From: Streptomyces gelaticus
GTDB lineage: Bacteria > Actinomycetota > Actinomycetes > Streptomycetales > Streptomycetaceae
Direction: 5' to 3'
Length of the DNA stretch: 64,000 bases
Assembly: GCF_014649535.1 (NCBI RefSeq)
Contig: NZ_BMTF01000012.1
Location: 1-64,000, forward strand
This document shows, piece after piece, positions 60,088 to 64,000 of the stretch. Position 1 is the stretch's first letter, and every line of letters starts with the position of its first letter. The notes under the pieces were generated by a model. That model saw only the letters and a list, made by a program, of their open reading frames with translations, was not told the origin of the DNA and did not search any database. The position numbers and the translations under genes are program-made.

Positions 60088-61938
60088 ATGGACTTCCGGA
60101 TTCTCGGGCCGGTGGAGGCCCGGCGTGACGGGGACTGGATCGCGTTGTCCGGTTCCAAGGTGCACACGGTCCTCGCCGCGATGCTGCTCGCGCACGGGCG
60201 GGTCGTCTCGGACTCCCGGCTCGGCGCGCTGCTGTGGGGGTGGGACCCGCCGGTCACCGCGAGCGCGCAGATCTATACGTACATGTCGCGGCTGCGCAAG
60301 CTGCTCGGCGACGAGGTCGAGATCGTACGGCGGCAGCCCGGGTACATTCTCCGGGCGCCCGGGGCTCGTATCGACATCGTCGAGTTCGAACGGCTCGACC
60401 GGCTCGGCCGTGCGGCGCTGCGGGAGCGGCGTTACGCCGACGCGCAGGCCCTGCTGACGGAGGCACTCGGGTGGTGGCGTGGGCCGGCCCTGTCGAACGT
60501 GACCGAGTTCCTCCTGGAGGCCGAGCTGCCGCAGCTGGAGGAGGCGCGGATGCTGGCGCTGGAGAACCGCATCGAGGCGGATCTCGCGCTGGGCATGCAC
60601 GAGCAGGTGACGGCGGAGCTGACGGGTCTCGTCGCCGAGCATCCCGTGCGGGAACGGCTGCGTGCCCAGTTGATGACCGCGCTGTACCGGTGCGACCGGC
60701 AGGCCGATGCCCTCCAGACGTACTACGAGGGACGCAAGGTGCTCGTCGAGCAGCTGGGGGTGGACCCGGGCGAGGCGCTCGGGGCTACGTATCAGGCCGT
60801 GCTGGGCGGGGAGTTGGGTTTGCGAGGTGCAGGGGCAGCGCGGGGGCGGTCCGATGTACCCAACATGCTTCCTGCCGCGGAAGGGGAGTTCATCGGACGA
60901 TCCGCTGAACTGTCCCTGCTGACCGCGCGGTTGGCGGCCGAGACGAATCGTCCCCGGCGCCTGCTGGTGACCGGGATGGCGGGCGTGGGCAAGACCGCGC
61001 TCGCGGTGCGGGCCGCCGAGGAGAGCTCCGGTCATTTCCCCGACGGCCTGCTCTTCGTCGAGCTGTGCCATCCCGACGGTACGCCCAAGGACGCCGGCGA
61101 GGTGCTGGTGCGGTTGCTGCGGGCGCTCGGCGAGACAGGTCTCGACCAGAGCCCCCCGCGGGCCCTCGACCGCGACGAGCTGGTCCGGCTCTACCGTGCG
61201 CGAACATCCGGCAAGCGGCTCCTCGTCGTCCTCGACGACGCGGTCGGCGACCTCCAGGTGGCACCGTTGCTGCCCGCGAGCCCGCAGGCGGCCGTGCTGA
61301 TCACCAGCCGGGCCCGGCTGGCCCGGGTGGCCGGGGCGGACACCGTGGCCCTCGCGCCGCTGGACGACGACGAGTCCCTGGCGATGCTGGTGGCAGCGGC
61401 CGGCGAGGAGCGGCTGAGGGACGACCCGGATGCCGCCGACGACCTGGTCGCGTACTGCGGAGGGCTGCCGTTGGCGCTCGCCGTGGTGGGGGCCCGTCTC
61501 GCGGCACGGCCGTCGTGGCCGGCCAGCAGGCTCGCGGACCGGCTCGCGGACCCGGCGGAACGGCTCGCCGAGCTGTCCTTCGGTGATCTGGATGTACGGA
61601 GGGCGTTGCTGCCGTCGGTGCGGCGCATGGCCGCCGAGGGCCCGCCGGCACTCGGGGCGCTGGCCGGTGCCGGTACGGAGCCGTTCTCGGCGCGGGACGC
61701 CTCGGTGCGTCTGGCGATGTCGGAGGACGAGGCCGAACGGGTGCTGGAGTCGCTGGTGGACAGCGCGCTCCTCGACCTCTCGGGGCTCGATGCCCAGGGG
61801 CTGCCGCTGTACCGGTGCCATGAGCTGGTCCTCCTGTACGCGGCGTCGCTGACTCCTGAGGATCCGGCCGCCGTGGGCCCCGTCACCTCCGCCCGGCGCT
61901 TCCCCGCCGCGCACGACAGCGCCACCGCGGTCGGGTGA
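60088..61938 (+). CDS. SARP/AfsR-type regulator
   Basis: A 616-residue regulator: OmpR-like winged HTH (MDFRILGPVEARRDGDWIAL… SAQIYTYMSRLRKLLG), bacterial transcriptional activation domain (about residues 95-240, FLLEAELPQLEEARMLALEN, QALLTEALGWWRG) and an NB-ARC-like ATPase (Walker A GMAGVGKTALAV near 296, Walker B LLVVLDDAVGD). It lacks the long TPR half of AfsR. SARPs activate antibiotic clusters by binding heptamer direct repeats. It is convergent with the biosynthetic-looking genes that follow, which it may control. Confidence 0.9.
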   Translation: MDFRILGPVEARRDGDWIALSGSKVHTVLAAMLLAHGRVVSDSRLGALLWGWDPPVTASAQIYTYMSRLRKLLGDEVEIVRRQPGYILRAPGARIDIVEFERLDRLGRAALRERRYADAQALLTEALGWWRGPALSNVTEFLLEAELPQLEEARMLALENRIEADLALGMHEQVTAELTGLVAEHPVRERLRAQLMTALYRCDRQADALQTYYEGRKVLVEQLGVDPGEALGATYQAVLGGELGLRGAGAARGRSDVPNMLPAAEGEFIGRSAELSLLTARLAAETNRPRRLLVTGMAGVGKTALAVRAAEESSGHFPDGLLFVELCHPDGTPKDAGEVLVRLLRALGETGLDQSPPRALDRDELVRLYRARTSGKRLLVVLDDAVGDLQVAPLLPASPQAAVLITSRARLARVAGADTVALAPLDDDESLAMLVAAAGEERLRDDPDAADDLVAYCGGLPLALAVVGARLAARPSWPASRLADRLADPAERLAELSFGDLDVRRALLPSVRRMAAEGPPALGALAGAGTEPFSARDASVRLAMSEDEAERVLESLVDSALLDLSGLDAQGLPLYRCHELVLLYAASLTPEDPAAVGPVTSARRFPAAHDSATAVG

Positions 61939-61948
61939 CCGCGGTGGC
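61921..61948. terminator. Bidirectional terminator overlapping the SARP stop
   Basis: GCCACCGCGGTC (61921-61932) pairs perfectly over 12 bp with GACCGCGGTGGC (61937-61948) around GGGT. The TGA stop codon (61936-61938) lies in the loop and stem, and the hairpin also ends the convergent transcript. Confidence 0.75.
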
Positions 61949-62000
61949 CGGGGGAAAGCCGTCTGCGTCGCTCGCCGGGGAGCCGCCGTGGTCCGTGGCG

Positions 62001-62627
62001 TCACCACGTTCCGCGCGTCCAGGAGTACGTGGGTATCTCGGGGACGAGTACGGGGGCGATGGTCTCGCGGACCACGGTCCACGCGTCGGCGACGACGCGT
62101 TCGCGGGGCGGCCGGTCGGCGGAGGCCAAAGCGGTCGCGGTGACCGCCCACATCGCGGCGACCGCGGCGACAGCCCGGACTTCGGCGGAAGGTTTTGCCG
62201 GAACGGCGCGGCCCCGGCCGACATCGATACGGAAGCCGAGCTCGGCGGCCTGGGCGGCCCGCGCCTCGTGGGCGACCCTGCCGCCGGGGCGGCCGAACAC
62301 GGCAGCGGACAGGGGGTGCTCGTAGGCGGTGCGGACCCAGACGGAGACCCGGACGCGCTCGCGCTCCTCCCAGCCGCCGCGTGCGGCGGGCCCTGGGTCC
62401 GCCTGCTCGACGGCGGCGGCGAGCCCGGCGAAGTATCGGGTCAGTTCGGTGTCGTCGAGCTCCCTGAGGCCGTCGGAGGGCAGGCCGCGGTCGGTGAGCC
62501 CATCGGCTCCGGTGATCTCGGCGGCTCTCCCGGCGAGTCCGGAGAATCCGGGGCGGTCGGCGTGGGCGGCCCGGGGTGCTGGGACGGTCTGAGCCACCGG
62601 GGCGGTCTCCAGGGGCTGTGTCGTCAT
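62001..62627 (-). CDS. Protein of unknown function, coupled to the PPTase gene
   Basis: A 208-residue protein. MTTQPLETAPVAQTVPAPRA is a disordered, Pro/Ala-rich start; the rest is helical (ELTRYFAGLAAAVEQADPGP, RVRVSVWVRTAYEHPLSAAV, EVRAVAAVAAMWAVTATALA). No family recognised. Its ATG overlaps the PPTase stop (ATGA), so both are made together, pointing to a role in the same pathway. Confidence 0.72.
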   Translation of the reverse strand: MTTQPLETAPVAQTVPAPRAAHADRPGFSGLAGRAAEITGADGLTDRGLPSDGLRELDDTELTRYFAGLAAAVEQADPGPAARGGWEERERVRVSVWVRTAYEHPLSAAVFGRPGGRVAHEARAAQAAELGFRIDVGRGRAVPAKPSAEVRAVAAVAAMWAVTATALASADRPPRERVVADAWTVVRETIAPVLVPEIPTYSWTRGTW

Positions 62628-63463
62628 GACGGTCGACTTCCTTCGGTGTGGGGCGTACCGGCCTCGCCGGGCGGGCCGGGTACGGCGTGGATGTGAACGG
62701 GCCCGGGGGGAGCGCCGCCGGGCGGACGTGCGATGGCGGCGGCGACCCGGTCGCCCAGCCGCAGGTCCTGCACCGACCAGACGGTGGTGCGGCCGGAGTG
62801 CGTGTGCAGGACGCGGACCGGCCCGTGACGGGCCGGCCAGGTCTCCAGCTGGTTCAGCGCGGTGCCCACCAGCCCCAGCCCGACCGCCTTCACGACCGCT
62901 TCCTTGCGCGTCCAGACGCGGTGGAACCCCGCGTCACGTACCGGTCCGGGCGGCAGCGACACCAGGTGGGCGCGTTCGTTGTCGGTCAGCACCGAGTCGT
63001 ACAGCGAGGTCTGGCGCATGGGCCGTACCGCTTCGACGTCGACACCGATGGCGGGTCCGTCACCGAGTGCGAAGACACCGCATCCCGCGGTGCGGGACAG
63101 GCTGATCGCCCACGGCACCTCGGGGTGCTCGATCACCGGCGGGCCGTGCCCGAAGTCCCCGCAGCCGGGGCACTGGCGCCTGCCCAGCTCGATGGACTGC
63201 GGTGCCAGGAGCAGTAGTTCGGACAGCGCGCGACGCGCCCCGGCCCTCGTGTGCACGAAGGCTGCCACGTCCCGCTCGGCCAGCAGGCCGAGCGCGCGGT
63301 GGAATTCGTCGGTGCCGAGCAGGGCGAGGTCGTCGGGGACGACCCGCTGCGGCGGCTGCCACCACCAGACATGGGCCGTACCGGCGAGATCCGGTACCCC
63401 GGGCGCTTCCCGGGAAGGCTGCCGGGTCCCGGTGCTCTTCGGTGTTCCGTGTACGAACGCCAT
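62624..63463 (-). CDS. Sfp-type 4'-phosphopantetheinyl transferase
   Basis: A 279-residue PPTase that moves phosphopantetheine from CoA to carrier proteins. Motifs: ISLSRTAGCGVFALG, IGVDVEAVRPM (Mg-binding G-V-D-x-E, about residue 139) and FHRVWTRKEAVVKAVGLGL (W-T-x-K-E-A-x-x-K, about 183). Start at MAFVH follows GGAGGCAGTCC. The N-terminal 40 residues are a Gly/Pro-rich extension. It activates nonribosomal-peptide or polyketide synthases, so a cluster probably continues to the right. Confidence 0.9.
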   Translation of the reverse strand: MAFVHGTPKSTGTRQPSREAPGVPDLAGTAHVWWWQPPQRVVPDDLALLGTDEFHRALGLLAERDVAAFVHTRAGARRALSELLLLAPQSIELGRRQCPGCGDFGHGPPVIEHPEVPWAISLSRTAGCGVFALGDGPAIGVDVEAVRPMRQTSLYDSVLTDNERAHLVSLPPGPVRDAGFHRVWTRKEAVVKAVGLGLVGTALNQLETWPARHGPVRVLHTHSGRTTVWSVQDLRLGDRVAAAIARPPGGAPPGPVHIHAVPGPPGEAGTPHTEGSRPS

Positions 63464-63642
63464 GGACTGCCTCCATTCCTTCATGGTCCTTGTCGGCCTC
63501 TCCCGGTTCCTCGTGGCCTTCGGTTCCTCCGCCCGGCCGACCGTGCGGACAGAAATGCCACGGTGCGATCGTCCGCCCGGCGGCTACGGGCCATCTATAT
63601 GCACCGGGCACGAATTCTCCGTAGGGCCGCTATAGCACTTCC

Positions 63643-63668
63643 TCGGAAACTGGGACGGTAATTTCCGA
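63643..63668. promoter_or_regulatory. TCGGAAA-N12-TTTCCGA dyad in the divergent promoter
   Basis: Inverted 7-bp repeat between the PPTase and oxygenase genes, 20-45 bp upstream of the oxygenase start. It is a candidate operator; SARP proteins usually use direct repeats, so another regulator may bind. Confidence 0.42.
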
Positions 63669-63688
63669 CCGATCCAAGGAATGTCCAC

Positions 63689-64000
63689 ATGTCCGAGACC
63701 CATACGCTTTCCCTGCCGCTTTCGGCAGCAGCGGCCGGCACCGTCGTGGAACTGACCGAGGCCGAGCAGAACGCACTCCTCGCCGTCGCCGAGCAGCTGA
63801 CCCCGAAGGGGTTCGCGGACGGCAGGATCGACGATCTCCGCTGGCTGGACGCCGCACGTGATGCCTCTGTGCAGCTTCCGCACCGGATGCTCGTGGCGCT
63901 GCGCGCGTTCCGTCACGACGCGGGCCCCGACGGGGTGCTGCTGCTGCGCAACCTGCCGGTGGTGGCGGACGACCCGCTGCTTCCGACTCCGGCCGTGAGG
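63689..64000 (+). CDS. AsnO/VioC-like Fe(II)/2-oxoglutarate oxygenase, N-terminal part
   Basis: The first 104 codons reach the right edge. VELTEAEQNALLAVAEQL and LPHRMLVALRAFRHDAGPDGVLLLRNLPV match the N-terminal domain of the clavaminate-synthase-like group that hydroxylates free asparagine, arginine or related amino acids for nonribosomal peptides. The His-x-Asp/Glu iron motif is outside the window. AAGGA precedes the ATG. It is divergent from the PPTase gene. Confidence 0.72.
   Translation, partial: MSETHTLSLPLSAAAAGTVVELTEAEQNALLAVAEQLTPKGFADGRIDDLRWLDAARDASVQLPHRMLVALRAFRHDAGPDGVLLLRNLPVVADDPLLPTPAVR

Noticed and set aside
60064..62151. Minus-strand open frame opposite the SARP gene
   Set aside because: Shadow frame; the SARP/NB-ARC motifs on the plus strand are decisive.
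1..64000. CRISPR arrays, tRNA or rRNA genes, phage attachment sites
   Set aside because: No regularly spaced repeats, cloverleaf or ribosomal signatures were seen on either strand.

Overview
The window is about 70 % GC, starts genes with ATG or GTG behind GGAGG-like ribosome sites, and is packed with TetR, LysR, GntR, PaaX, XRE, GlxA/AraC and SARP regulators. This is typical of a Streptomyces (Actinomycetota) chromosome, probably an accessory or arm-like segment: regulator-plus-enzyme islands alternate with a striking number of decayed genes. No rRNA, tRNA, CRISPR array or intact insertion sequence was seen.

Layout. 1-5.9 kb: end of a TetR gene with a tandem palindromic operator, a transposase scar, a GNAT acetyltransferase, a methyltransferase, a DUF4240 protein, and a minus-strand operon (zinc alcohol dehydrogenase, frameshifted flavin amine oxidase, DinB protein). 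6-8.1 kb: LysR regulator divergent from an internally deleted MFS gene. 8.3-13.7 kb: Baeyer-Villiger-type monooxygenase and membrane protein, divergent from a saccharopine-dehydrogenase-like protein, an alpha/beta hydrolase and a PaaX regulator; together they look like a ketone-to-ester-to-products catabolic locus. 13.9-16.8 kb: decayed methyltransferase/DinB and XRE-cupin/GNAT genes. 17-25 kb: MFS transporter; then a GntR-controlled sugar-acid locus (enolase-superfamily dehydratase, SDR, a homologue of the Anabaena sensory rhodopsin transducer, sugar porter) with three TTGTCGACAA-type operators; GNAT and LysR.

25-34 kb: frameshifted hydrolase, XRE/DUF5753-methyltransferase pair, MFS relic, a persulfide/sulfide detoxification cluster (rhodanese, metallo-beta-lactamase-rhodanese fusion, rhodanese-membrane protein) behind CsoR/CstR-like operators, then a secreted lipase and a hydrolase. 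34-43 kb: a full-length DNA polymerase III alpha subunit, LysR and XRE regulators, purine permease, inositol-monophosphatase-like protein. 43.1-46.4 kb: a three-gene minus-strand operon of a small ferredoxin-fold-like protein, a DyP-type peroxidase and a compact catalase-like heme protein, the most intriguing enzyme system here. 47-58 kb: GAP-family membrane protein, secreted subtilase, two GlxA-type regulators, GAPDH, isochorismatase-like protein, GNAT, dienelactone-hydrolase-like protein, and a leucine-rich-repeat-variant protein with an internal cysteine cluster. 58.4-59.9 kb: TetR divergent from a secreted SRPBCC protein. 60-64 kb: SARP regulator, a protein of unknown function, a phosphopantetheinyl transferase and the start of an AsnO/VioC-like oxygenase, which together look like the edge of a nonribosomal-peptide gene cluster continuing past the window.

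Starts were chosen from ribosome-site spacing and family alignment from memory; no database search was possible, so family names are recognitions, not hits.
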